45,976 bases of DNA, from NCBI GenBank assembly GCA_000482145.1, contig AUXH01000081.1, positions 1-45,976 of the forward strand. The letters run 5' to 3'. Below are positions 34,950 through 44,300 of this stretch, in pieces. The position numbers were made by a program, and so were the translations under genes. The notes beneath the pieces are model-generated. The model was not told the origin of the DNA and made no database searches. It was given only the letters and a program-made list of their open reading frames with translations. The stretch's first letter is position 1, and each line of letters starts with the position of its first letter. This DNA comes from Strigomonas culicis. Taxonomy: Eukaryota; Euglenozoa; Kinetoplastea; Trypanosomatida; Trypanosomatidae.

Positions 34950-37289
34950 ATGTCCACAAAGGTCGATACGGCTAAAGTGCCGATTCTTCCCTTTAACCTG
35001 CCGCACTCCACGCTGCTGGACGCGGTGCAGGACTACCGTGTACAGCAGCTGCTGGAGGAGGAGGCGGCGCTCCGCGCGAAGCGGGCGCAGCTGCGGGACG
35101 AGCTGCGGCAGGTGAGCAGCAAGATCGACACGCACATGTCGGAGCAGCGCCCCAAGTCGGAGAACGAGTACGCGCAGTTTAGCGGCATGATCGACCAGCT
35201 GCAGCGCGAGAAGGAGCGGTGGCACGTCATCCTCGCCGACGCTCGCGCGCAGCAGGCGGACATCTCCGAGGCGAAGGAGGCGGTCCGCGGCGCCGCGTAC
35301 GACCTCAGCGTTGTGAACCGCGAGCTGAACGACGCGGAGATGCTGTGGCGCGACGAGCAGCGAGAGCTGGACCGTCTGCTCAGCATGAGCGTCGCGCGGA
35401 GCAAGGTGGAGGCGCAGCAGGAGCGCGTCGACCGCTACCGCACGACGCTGCAGAGCAAGCAGGCGGCGCAGAAGGAGCTCGAGAAGCACATCCACGCGGC
35501 GCGGGCGAAGCTGGACGCCGCGCAGGGCGGCGAGAGCGCCGCGGAGCGCGAGGAGCGCTTCCGCGAGGCGAAGAAGAACATTGCGGAGATCCGCGCGAAG
35601 CTGACGGAGCTGAAAGCGCAGCGGCAGGCCTCCCGCAAGGAGGAGCTGCGCGACCCGTTCAAGGGAGAGCAGAGCGCCATCCGGCACGAGCTGCAGGACA
35701 TCGACAGCCGGCTCGACGAGATACGAGTCAGCGAGCTGCAGCCGCGCCACTTCACGTACCCGATTGCGCTTCGCACGGAGATTGTCGGGCGCGGCGGCGC
35801 GACGCTGCGCCAGCTGCAGTACGACTTCGGCGTCGCCATCTGCGTGGACAACGTTGACAATGGCCATGGCTTCATCATCGGCGGCGAGGACGACTGCGCG
35901 GCGTGCGCCAAGGCGATCCAGTGCATCGTCGACGGTGCGGGGCGGCAGACTGCGGCGGAGGTGGTGCCCTTCGCGCCGGGCCTGAAGCGGCAGATCATCG
36001 GCACGAAGGGCTCCACGATCGACGCCTTCCAGCGCGACAGCGGCGCGAAGCTCGACGTGCGCGACCACGAGGTGCACATCAACGGCTCCGCCTCCTCCGT
36101 CGCGCTCGCCACGACGCTGCTGCGGCAGTTCCTCGACGGCTTCACGACAGAGAGCATGGCGGTGCCGCCCAAGATGCTCAACGTGGTGATCGGCAAGGGC
36201 GGCAGCACCATCAAGGAGGTCGAGAAGATGTCCGGCGTGCGGTCGCTGCAGGTGGACAAGCACAGCGGCCGCATCGTCGCGACCGGCACGAGCGGGGCGG
36301 TCGCGGCGGCGCTGCAACAGTACCGCAACCTGCTCGGCGAGGCGGAGGGCGGCACCTGCGTCGTGCACGGCGATGATCTGCTGATGCGCGCGGTGGTGGG
36401 CCCCAAGGGCAGCACCGTGCGCGCCATTGAGGAGGCCACCGGCGCGCGCGTGTCGTGTGAGGGCACGGCCGTCACCATCACCGGGCCGCCGGACGCGGTG
36501 GAGGCCGCGCGGGTGCGGGTGGAGGCCATGCGCCGCGCGGAGCGCCGCGTGGCGGTCAAGCCCGCCGTCATAGGCTTCCTCGGCGCGGAGGTGGTGCTGG
36601 AGCGCGACGACGCGCCGGAGGACGCGCGCGTGTACATGACGCCGCTGGAGGCGATGCGGCGCAGCGCGGGCTGCGACCAGCTGGTGCTGCTGCGCCACGA
36701 GAGCTGCGTCGTGATCCGCGGCCGGCCGGCGAACGTGAGCCACGCGGCGACGCTGCTGGGCCAGCTGCTGCTGTGGAACACGGTGCACCAGCTGCGGGTC
36801 TCGCACGCGCAGGTGCTGCAGGGGGCGCTGCTGCGGCGCCAGGCCTCCGGCGAGACGCTGCTCGACCAGGTGCAGAAGGGGTACTCCGCCATGCTGCGCA
36901 TTGACCTCGACCGCGACCAGCACGCACTGCTCGTCAGCTCCGTCGACGCCGAGGAGGCGCGCGCGGCGGCGAGTGAGCTCGCGCAGCTGCTGGGGAAGAT
37001 GACGCGCGAATTCGTGCGCGTGATCCCGAACGTGCCCATGTATCGCATCAGCCAGCTCATCGGCACGAAGGGGGCCGTCATCCGCCAGCTACAGGAGGAC
37101 ACAGGCACGGAGATCTCGGTCTGCAAAGAGAGGGAGCAGGTCCAGGTGTTCTGCGCGGACGGCGACGAGGAGAAGCTGGCCGCCGCGGTGTGCGCAGTGC
37201 GGGCCATTTTAGAGATGGACACGGGGGAGGCGGAGGGGGAGGAGGTAGGAGAAGTCCCAAGTGACGGAATTACGGATACCACTGTATAA
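34950..37289 (+). CDS. Multi-KH RNA-binding protein with N-terminal coiled coil (vigilin-like)
   Basis: The 779-residue protein opens with a long coiled coil (about 25-255, for example LLEEEAALRAKRAQLRDEL). A series of KH domains follows. Five have a usable GXXG loop: GRGG (280), GTKG (351), GKGG (415), GPKG (484) and GTKG (705). The regular spacing of about 65-70 residues shows tandem KH units. Between 484 and 705 lies room for two more KH-like units without a GXXG loop (for example around VSHAQVLQGALLRRQASGE), probably structural. The C-terminus is acidic. It should bind single-stranded RNA at several sites. A post-transcriptional role would suit a trypanosomatid, but targets and location are unknown. 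Start: ATG after the AG at 34925 or 34939. Confidence 0.85.
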   Translation: MSTKVDTAKVPILPFNLPHSTLLDAVQDYRVQQLLEEEAALRAKRAQLRDELRQVSSKIDTHMSEQRPKSENEYAQFSGMIDQLQREKERWHVILADARAQQADISEAKEAVRGAAYDLSVVNRELNDAEMLWRDEQRELDRLLSMSVARSKVEAQQERVDRYRTTLQSKQAAQKELEKHIHAARAKLDAAQGGESAAEREERFREAKKNIAEIRAKLTELKAQRQASRKEELRDPFKGEQSAIRHELQDIDSRLDEIRVSELQPRHFTYPIALRTEIVGRGGATLRQLQYDFGVAICVDNVDNGHGFIIGGEDDCAACAKAIQCIVDGAGRQTAAEVVPFAPGLKRQIIGTKGSTIDAFQRDSGAKLDVRDHEVHINGSASSVALATTLLRQFLDGFTTESMAVPPKMLNVVIGKGGSTIKEVEKMSGVRSLQVDKHSGRIVATGTSGAVAAALQQYRNLLGEAEGGTCVVHGDDLLMRAVVGPKGSTVRAIEEATGARVSCEGTAVTITGPPDAVEAARVRVEAMRRAERRVAVKPAVIGFLGAEVVLERDDAPEDARVYMTPLEAMRRSAGCDQLVLLRHESCVVIRGRPANVSHAATLLGQLLLWNTVHQLRVSHAQVLQGALLRRQASGETLLDQVQKGYSAMLRIDLDRDQHALLVSSVDAEEARAAASELAQLLGKMTREFVRVIPNVPMYRISQLIGTKGAVIRQLQEDTGTEISVCKEREQVQVFCADGDEEKLAAAVCAVRAILEMDTGEAEGEEVGEVPSDGITDTTV

Positions 37290-37342
37290 ACGTGTGTTTC
37301 ACAAAACAATAAGGCTACTAACTACTTAATAATAATTAATAT

Positions 37343-37377
<35 letters not shown>

Positions 37378-37849
37378 GTCGATTGTTAACGGCGGAATAA
37401 TACGCTCATTGCAATTCCTGTGTACGAATAAAGCACTTCCCGCGCGTGTCACAGTGTTTTTTTCTTCTTCCCTTTGTTATGATTATTATTATTTAACCTA
37501 TACACATACACACACCTTACGTGCGCAATTATCCTTGGTTGTTATATAGTTCTACGAGAAAAGAGAGAAAAAAAGTATTCTTAGCTGCCGGTTTACATGC
37601 CTTCATTTGCACTTGTGTAATCTTATATATTTTCATGCTTCCATTTCTGCATCGCGATGCTACATGCCAGAGACAACCGTATCTCTCTCCTCTTTGGTCA
37701 CTGTCTCTCTCTTGTTTTCTTTTAGTGTTGTCTTCGTATATACTAAGCGTACGTACCGGAAAGAGGAAAGGGAGGCTTTAAAAGGCCTTTCTCCAACAAG
37801 GGAAGAGTAAAAAAAAAAAATAATAGGAACTCCTCAGCACGGTTACACC
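37290..37849 (+). other. Intergenic region with AT microsatellite
   Basis: AT-rich, containing the AT run listed separately and a CT-rich tract (37681-37722) followed by AG near 37725, then a leader of about 125 bases with an A-run just before the ATG. No gene seen. Confidence 0.55.
37348..37375. repeat. AT dinucleotide microsatellite
   Basis: An uninterrupted AT run of about 14 units downstream of the KH gene. Confidence 0.9.
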
Positions 37850-39061
37850 ATGAAAAGTGAAGAGGAAATCCAGAGGAGCAATGAGCCCGCCGCGGCCCTC
37901 AAGGCGGCACTGGTCATCCAGCACCACTGGCGCCACTACCGGCAGCGCCGCGAGGACCTGCAGGAAGTGGAGAACTTCCACCCCACCGATTTTACCGCGA
38001 GCGGCACCACGCACTCGGACGAGGGGGACGAGGAAGACAGCGAGATGCTGAACCTCACGCCCGAGGAGCGGCGCCAGGTGCTGGTGGACGAGTACCGCCG
38101 GCTCACCACCGAGCGCGAGTCGCTCGTGGAGCAGAATCTCGCGTACCAGCGCATCATGGCCCGCCACCTCGCCGAGAAGCGCAGTCGCAAGGGGGAGACG
38201 GACGTGCCGCTCATCACGTCGGAGGCGGTGCAGCAGTACTGGGGCCTCGTGCGCCAGCTGGCCGAGGAGCGCACGCACATGGACGTGAAGAAGCGCGCCG
38301 CGGAGGAGGAGCTGGAGCGGATGCGCGAGTACAACGAGGAGACGATCAACGAGGCGCTCATGCAGGATCACAACTTCCGGGAGTACATGCGGGACATCGC
38401 GGGCAGTGCCTCCTTCATGCGCTCCAGCAAGGGCATCCCCGAGGAGGAGGTGCAGGCGTTCTTGGACAAGGAGGAGGAGCAGCGCTGTCGCATTCGGACG
38501 GCGCGGATTAGATACATCCAGCTCGTGAACTTCGCCAAGCGGATACACCACGCCATGGTCGAGAAGGACAGGCAGAACAAGAACAGCGGCATGTACCTCA
38601 TCGACTTTGAACAGCTCAAAATTGAGAACACGAACCTTAGCGAGAAGATCGAGGAGCGCAACGAGGACATCTCGAAGCTGCGGCGAAAGGTCACCACCAC
38701 GATCCACGTGCTGACCCACATGAAGGAGAAGTCGGAGTTCATGAAGTCGGAGAACGAACAGCTGAGGCGGCAGGTGACGCTGACGGACGATGAGCTCGGC
38801 GGCGTCCGGGACCAACTCGCACAGACGAAGAAGAGGCGGGATGGCTTTGCCTCATCCACCGTCAAGATGAAGGAGAAGATGCCTCTCGTGGGGCCGGACG
38901 ATCTGCTGCTGGATTACGAAAAGCGGAAGGATGACATCAACAAGGCCAGGGTGCGTGTGGTGGAGCTGACGAAGAAACACGGTGAGCTTTCAGAGTACAT
39001 TCGAAAGCAGCAGCCTGTGATTGAGAATCTCAAGCGCGCGATTAGTAACTATCCCACGTAA
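37850..39061 (+). CDS. CFAP184: CFAP184/CCDC96-like axonemal coiled-coil protein
   Basis: The 403-residue protein has an N-terminal IQ motif (19-35, AALVIQHHWRHYRQRRE) that could bind calmodulin, then almost continuous coiled coil. The C-terminal part (about 225-400) matches the DUF4201 family: LIDFEQLKIENTNLSEKIEE, RNEDISKLRRKVTTTIHVLT, HMKEKSEFMKSENEQLR, and a final DLLLDYEKRKDDI. The VLTHMKEK and SENEQLRR details favour CCDC96 (CFAP184) over its partner CCDC113 (CFAP263). Both sit in the axoneme near the base of radial spoke 3 and the nexin-dynein regulatory complex. Flagellar location is inferred from the family. Confidence 0.83.
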   Translation: MKSEEEIQRSNEPAAALKAALVIQHHWRHYRQRREDLQEVENFHPTDFTASGTTHSDEGDEEDSEMLNLTPEERRQVLVDEYRRLTTERESLVEQNLAYQRIMARHLAEKRSRKGETDVPLITSEAVQQYWGLVRQLAEERTHMDVKKRAAEEELERMREYNEETINEALMQDHNFREYMRDIAGSASFMRSSKGIPEEEVQAFLDKEEEQRCRIRTARIRYIQLVNFAKRIHHAMVEKDRQNKNSGMYLIDFEQLKIENTNLSEKIEERNEDISKLRRKVTTTIHVLTHMKEKSEFMKSENEQLRRQVTLTDDELGGVRDQLAQTKKRRDGFASSTVKMKEKMPLVGPDDLLLDYEKRKDDINKARVRVVELTKKHGELSEYIRKQQPVIENLKRAISNYPT

Positions 39062-39412
39062 AGTTGCTTTTGTCTTGTTCTGTACTCTGGGATCCTAAAG
39101 AGAGGAAACGCGATTGTCGTCGAAAGTGATGAAAACATGTAAGTTTACAATTTTATGTAAAAGAAAAAATGGAAATGATGATGATACTTCATACATGCAC
39201 ATATACCTGTACAAGAAAGTAGTCTTCGCTGTGGATGTGCTTGTTTACTGTTGTTGTCTGAGTGCTTATTATATTATGCACTCATAACGCTACGCTAATG
39301 CACCAACGTATTGTCGGCATCGTCATTCGTCTCCCTCCTCATCCCCTCTCTTTCTCTCTATTGCATCACTGCTTTAATTGTCCTAGTATATCGTTTTCTT
39401 TAGGAAAAAAAA
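39062..39412 (+). other. CFAP184-like to sorting nexin intergenic region
   Basis: Ends in a CT-rich tract (39329-39400) with AG at 39385-39386 and 39402-39403. The second leaves a leader of only about nine A-rich bases. No gene seen. Confidence 0.55.
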
Positions 39413-40837
39413 ATGCTCTCTTCCACAGCCAATACCGCACACCGGGATCCCTTTCTGGAGTACGATAACTCCGCAGCGTTCCTCTCACCCGCGCAACCGC
39501 TTGCCACCCCCACAAGCGCCTCTGCGGCGGAGCCCACGACGCGCATCAAGATCAGCGTGGGCGAGCCCCGCTGCGAGCACAGCCCGTTCCGCTCGTCCAC
39601 CTACTTTCCGATCGAGCTGGAGGTGCTCGGCGACCGCAGCGACGACGCGGTCGTGCCCGTCGTACCGCAGCCCTCCCACTTGGCACCCGCTAACGTGCCG
39701 CCGCTGCAGCAGAGCCACTTGGTGACGGGGCAGAAGGCGGTGGTGGAGCGCAGCTACAGCGATATGTGTCTCCTGCGCAGCCTACTGGCGTACGAGCTCC
39801 CGCACCTCGTGCTCCCTCCCCTGCACCCCAAGAGCGCCCTCGGCACGATGGAGGCGCACTGCGGCGCGAAGGGGGAGGTGAGTATGAAGCGGGAGAGCCT
39901 GCGCTTTTTTCTGCAGGAGCTGTGCGTTGTGTCCGAGGCGGTGTTCTGCAGCCCTTTCTTCGCCGCCTTCTTCACGGAGAGCCGCGACAGCTTCCAGGCT
40001 GGCCTGAGGCCCGACATGCAGAGCACCCTCGCCAGGTACGAGAGCGCGTCCAAGCCACTGCACGCCTTCAGCAAGCGTGGGAGCGCGGGCGGCCAGAGCA
40101 CCGCCGACCGCCTCGCGCAGCGGTCGACGAGCACCCTCCGCTCCGTCGTCAGCTACTTCAGCGCTGTCGGCGGCGGCGGCGGCCGGCCGACGGACGGCGA
40201 CGGCGACGCCGCCGACTTCGGCCTCACGGCGACGGACGAGACGCTGCTGCCGGCCGACGCGCAGGCGTGGCTGCGGGAGGGCCGCCGGCTGCTGCGGCGC
40301 GAGCGGCACCTCAAGCGGAGCGCGGCGCTCTTCGAGACCTACCTGCACGCGCTGGACGGACGGTCGAAGCTGCAGGCGGAGGTCAAGACGTGTCTCTGCC
40401 GGCTGGATAGCTCCTTCGAGGACGAGAACCCGCAGCGGTTCGGCTGCGCCTTTCGCGACACGGCGCAGTTCTTCCACCACGCGGCGGAGAGCGAACAGGA
40501 CTACGTGCGGCGGAGGTACCTCCACGTCGTCTTCGCGCTCGAGAGTGAGCGGCGCTACGCGGCGGCCGCGCTGGACGCGATCGATCACGTGCTCTGCCTG
40601 TACGCCCGGCTGGTGTACATGTGCGACGGGGCCGCGGAGGAGCGGCGCGTGGCGGAGGGTCTGAGCGCCATGCTGCGCGAGAACTATGAAAACATGTACC
40701 TCAAGCGCTACCGTGTGCGCATGCAGAGCCTCTCCGAGGCGCAGCTGAGTACGGAGTGGAAGCGCTTAGCCGAACAGGTGGACAGGACGGCAAAGCTCTG
40801 TTTAGGAAAGGCAGGTGACGATCGCGTCGAACCGTGA
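39413..40837 (+). CDS. PX-domain protein, sorting nexin-like
   Basis: The 474-residue protein starts with a disordered segment (1-45), followed by a PX domain (about 46-190). The phosphoinositide-binding core reads VVERSYSDMCLLRSLL, then a proline-rich loop LPHLVLPPLHPK, and SLRFFLQELCVVSEAVFCSPFFAAFF. The canonical RRYSDF lipid motif is altered to ERSYSD, with Ser where the key second Arg usually stands, so PI3P affinity may be reduced. The C-terminal half (about 270-470) is helical with spacing that would suit a BAR domain, as in SNX1/Vps5-type retromer nexins. It is expected on endosomes. Identity within the nexin family is not resolved. Confidence 0.78.
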   Translation: MLSSTANTAHRDPFLEYDNSAAFLSPAQPLATPTSASAAEPTTRIKISVGEPRCEHSPFRSSTYFPIELEVLGDRSDDAVVPVVPQPSHLAPANVPPLQQSHLVTGQKAVVERSYSDMCLLRSLLAYELPHLVLPPLHPKSALGTMEAHCGAKGEVSMKRESLRFFLQELCVVSEAVFCSPFFAAFFTESRDSFQAGLRPDMQSTLARYESASKPLHAFSKRGSAGGQSTADRLAQRSTSTLRSVVSYFSAVGGGGGRPTDGDGDAADFGLTATDETLLPADAQAWLREGRRLLRRERHLKRSAALFETYLHALDGRSKLQAEVKTCLCRLDSSFEDENPQRFGCAFRDTAQFFHHAAESEQDYVRRRYLHVVFALESERRYAAAALDAIDHVLCLYARLVYMCDGAAEERRVAEGLSAMLRENYENMYLKRYRVRMQSLSEAQLSTEWKRLAEQVDRTAKLCLGKAGDDRVEP

Positions 40838-41108
40838 TCGTCACTGCTTTTCGTTTTCGTTTAGCGTCCGCAAAGAGCGCTACTTTGCTTCTTGACCGTA
40901 TTTGCAAGGTTTCCCATTTGTTGCATGTTACACTCTTTTCTTCTCTTTTTTTCTTTTTTTCTTTTTTTCTGTGATGGTTCTGTTCGCTTCATACTCTGAT
41001 TCCCTTTACTTCGTTGTTTGTTTTTTTATTGCAGTGCGCCGCGTGTATGTGCGTCTTGTTACTCCACGTAGTTGAGTAGTCGAGGAATCAAACGTACCAC
41101 ATCCACAG

Positions 41109-41139
<31 letters not shown>

Positions 41140-41355
41140 ACAGAGAGTGCTTTTGTATTTATTTCATAGTATACACCCGGGCATGCTAAGCTACGGCAAC
41201 GAGCACACCTTTGAAGCTTCTGACGAGCGATGGAGTGCAATGAAAAGTGAACTCTCTTTCCTTCCATTTCAACATTTAAAAGAAAACTATTCTTTCAAGT
41301 ATCTGTTGCTTGCTTTTAATTCTCAGTTTTATACGTAGACAGACCGGCGTCGTGA
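40838..41355 (+). other. Intergenic region with CA repeat
   Basis: Contains a T/C-rich tract (40930-40972), a CA run, a small unsupported ATG frame at 41183, and the likely acceptor AG at 41325-41326, which leaves a leader of about 29 bases for the last gene. Confidence 0.55.
41112..41139. repeat. CA dinucleotide microsatellite
   Basis: An uninterrupted CA run of about 14 units. Confidence 0.9.
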
Positions 41356-44300
41356 ATGGACGCCATATTGGGTGGAAAGGTGGACACCAAGAAGAGCCCC
41401 GCGCTGGATGTGACGAGCAGAGCGTTCCAGCCGAAGCGGTTTGTGCGGAAAGCACTCGGCGACGTGTCACACAAGATCTTGGAGACGCAGCTCGTGGCCG
41501 AGATCCACGCGGCGGGGGGAGAGGCCGGCGAGTCGCTCAAGCAGCTGCTGCGCGACAACCTCGGCACCTTCATCGAGTCGAAGGATGCAATGGACGCGGT
41601 GTACGCGTCGGACCGGGCGCTCTTCACGGGCGAGGCGCTGGACGGCATCACGGCTGCCTTCCAGGAGACGGAGGACGGCTGCAGTGGCATCGTGGACCCG
41701 ACGCTGGAGACGTACAAGGACGTGCAGCAGAGCAAGGTCAGCCAGGACACGCTTGCGAAGCTGTTCAGCGTGCTGAGCGTGCCCGGCACGCTCTATCAGC
41801 TCTGCGGCGTCCGCGCGGCGCTCTCGGAGTCGCTGCTGCGCAAGGGTGGCAGCGAGGATGGCCGCCGCAAGAGCAGCGGCGCGGGGTCGGCGCCGGGGGA
41901 GGGCGACGCGCGGGACGACGCGCCCAGCGGGGACGACGCGCCCAGCGGGGACGACGGCCGGCCAGACGAGGAGGAGGACGAGGAGGACGAGGAGGACGAG
42001 GACCCGCCGAGCGCCGGCGATGTGGCGCGCGGCGCGTTGGAGGAGCCGATGGAAAAGGGTCTGCAGGAGAGGTACGTGCTGGCGCCCGGAGAGGAGGTCT
42101 TCACCTGGCACGGGGCGGTGCTGGTGCGCCTCAAGAACGTCGAGGCCCAACGCCACCGTGTGGAGGAAAGCAGCAACTTCGAGGGCGCCACGCTGAACCT
42201 GCGCCGTGCCATGCTGTACATGGAGGAGAAGTATGACTTGGAGAAAGCCGTCGTGAAGGACGCGGAAGAGTATGGCGCTGACGTCACGGGCGCCATCAGC
42301 CGCTTCGTGTACCACTACGCCATGGCGCTGCTGCGCAGCTCGCTGTACCTTAACCAGCAGCTCGCGGAGGAGCTCACCTTTGCGAGCGCCTCCGACACGG
42401 TGCTGATCGAGGACACGCTCTCCATGATGATGGACGTCTCGATCGCCACCGTGAAGCTGCGCCACTTCTGCGACGTGCTGTGGGCCGTGTTTGACAAACG
42501 CAACGAGAACGCGCTGGAGGGGCTGCGCAACAAACTGGAGGAGGGGCAGGCGGGGGACGAGCCGCTCTCGCGCGCCGCGACGGCGGACAGCTTCGCCGAT
42601 GCCGCGGGCTCGCCGCTGACGGACGGCGACGACGGCACGAACCCCCTGGGCGCGGCGGGCGCGGCGCTGGCGGTGGGGGAAAAGAAAAAGACGAAGCTGC
42701 GCCACCCGGTCGAGTACTTCATAGAGCTCATGCACAATGAGCACACCGGCCTCATGTTCACCAGCGCGGCGGCGCTCAGCCGCGAGGCCTCTGACTGGAA
42801 GCGGAAGGCCCTCGTCACCTCCCAGGAGGCACAGCGCATCAAGACAGACGAGGAGGCGCGGCGTAGCACGCTCCTGAAGGAGACCGCCAAGAACAGCACG
42901 TTTACGCTCGACGGTAACGCCACGTACAGCAACCTACAGCTGAACGACGCCATGCTCGGGAACATGAAGGACTCCTTCGCGGACAACACGTTTCGCTTCA
43001 TGAGCGCCGGCGGCGCGGCGGCGGCCGGCGACCTGCCGGAGACGGAGCAGGAAATGCGGAGCATGTCCTTCTCCACCTCCAACATACACGTGGGAGGCTT
43101 TTCCATGGACGTCAAGAGCAGCAGCCAGGCGAATGCAGACGGGACGGAGCATTTTGCGAAGGCGCTCCTGGAGGCGTTTCGCACCCCGGAGGCCTCGTTC
43201 GAGAAGTTCACGACGTTCAAAATCGGAAAGGCCGACATGGGCGACGTGTTCGAGAGCAGCTGTATGCAGATGGTCATGCACAGCAAGTCCATGCTGAAGC
43301 AGCTGGCGGAGCGCTCGGACACGGAGGCGACCATCATGACGCAGAGCGCGCTGCTGCAGACCTTCGCCGCGCGGCTGTCGGAGTCCTGCATGCTGCATCT
43401 GGAGCACGTCGTGACGTCCTACTGGGGCGGCATCGCGACCGCCATCCACAGCGGTCTCTTCGACTACACCCCGGACCCCGCCACCCCGCTCGCGCGCATG
43501 ATCGCGGAGGTGCAGGGCCCCTCCGCACTGCCCGCGGAGAGCGACGTGGCCATGGACTCCATCAGCGCGCCCAACTCCGCGACGCCGCGCCGCGCCAGCT
43601 CACCTCCCCCGCCGCGCGGCGAGCACGGACCGGCCGGCATCGGCGCCGGCTCCGGCAGCGACGTCCCGGAGCTGCGCTTCTTGCCGGTGCTCTCCCAGTC
43701 GAAGAAGAGCGTCGGCGGGAAGGACATGCGGACATTACGCGACTTCTCCATCGACGCGGTCCGCCGCATGGTGCAGTCCGCGTCGGCCATCATGCACTCC
43801 CTCTTCATTGCCTTTGTGAACCGCAGCGTGCTCGTGGCCTTTGTGCGGCACATGTCGCGCTACACGACAGCGGACGTGCGGCTGCACAACGGCCACGAAC
43901 AGATGGAGCTCCATGCGGCGATCCTGTTGGAGGTGATCGTCGGCCAGTGGGAGCGGCTCATGCTTCAGGTAAGTGAGTCCGTGCTGCGCATGAAGGTGAC
44001 CATCGGCGAGTCCTGCTCCACCGCGACCGTCTCCGACGACCACGAGATGGCGGAGGTCGGCGAGCTGCTGGAGGAGATGGAGCAGCTGCGCAGCACGTGT
44101 CTGTGCTGCTACCTCCACGGGGTCGGCATGGTGAGCAAGGCCTACGTGACGCTGCTGCCCTTCATCAGCACCCACCGGGACGGCTCCCTCGAGCGCCGCA
44201 TGCGGGCGCGGCTCAGCCGGCAGTTCGTGTCCTCCATCCTGACCGTGAAGCTGTCGAACCTGCTGTCCGTCGTGCTCGACCGCACGGTGCACTTCCTGCA

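Noticed and set aside
43966..43978. CAGGTAAGTGAG, a perfect cis-intron donor inside the Sec5-like gene
   Set aside because: The frame reads straight through it with sensible coding on both sides. Cis-introns are very rare in trypanosomatids and I see no matching acceptor.
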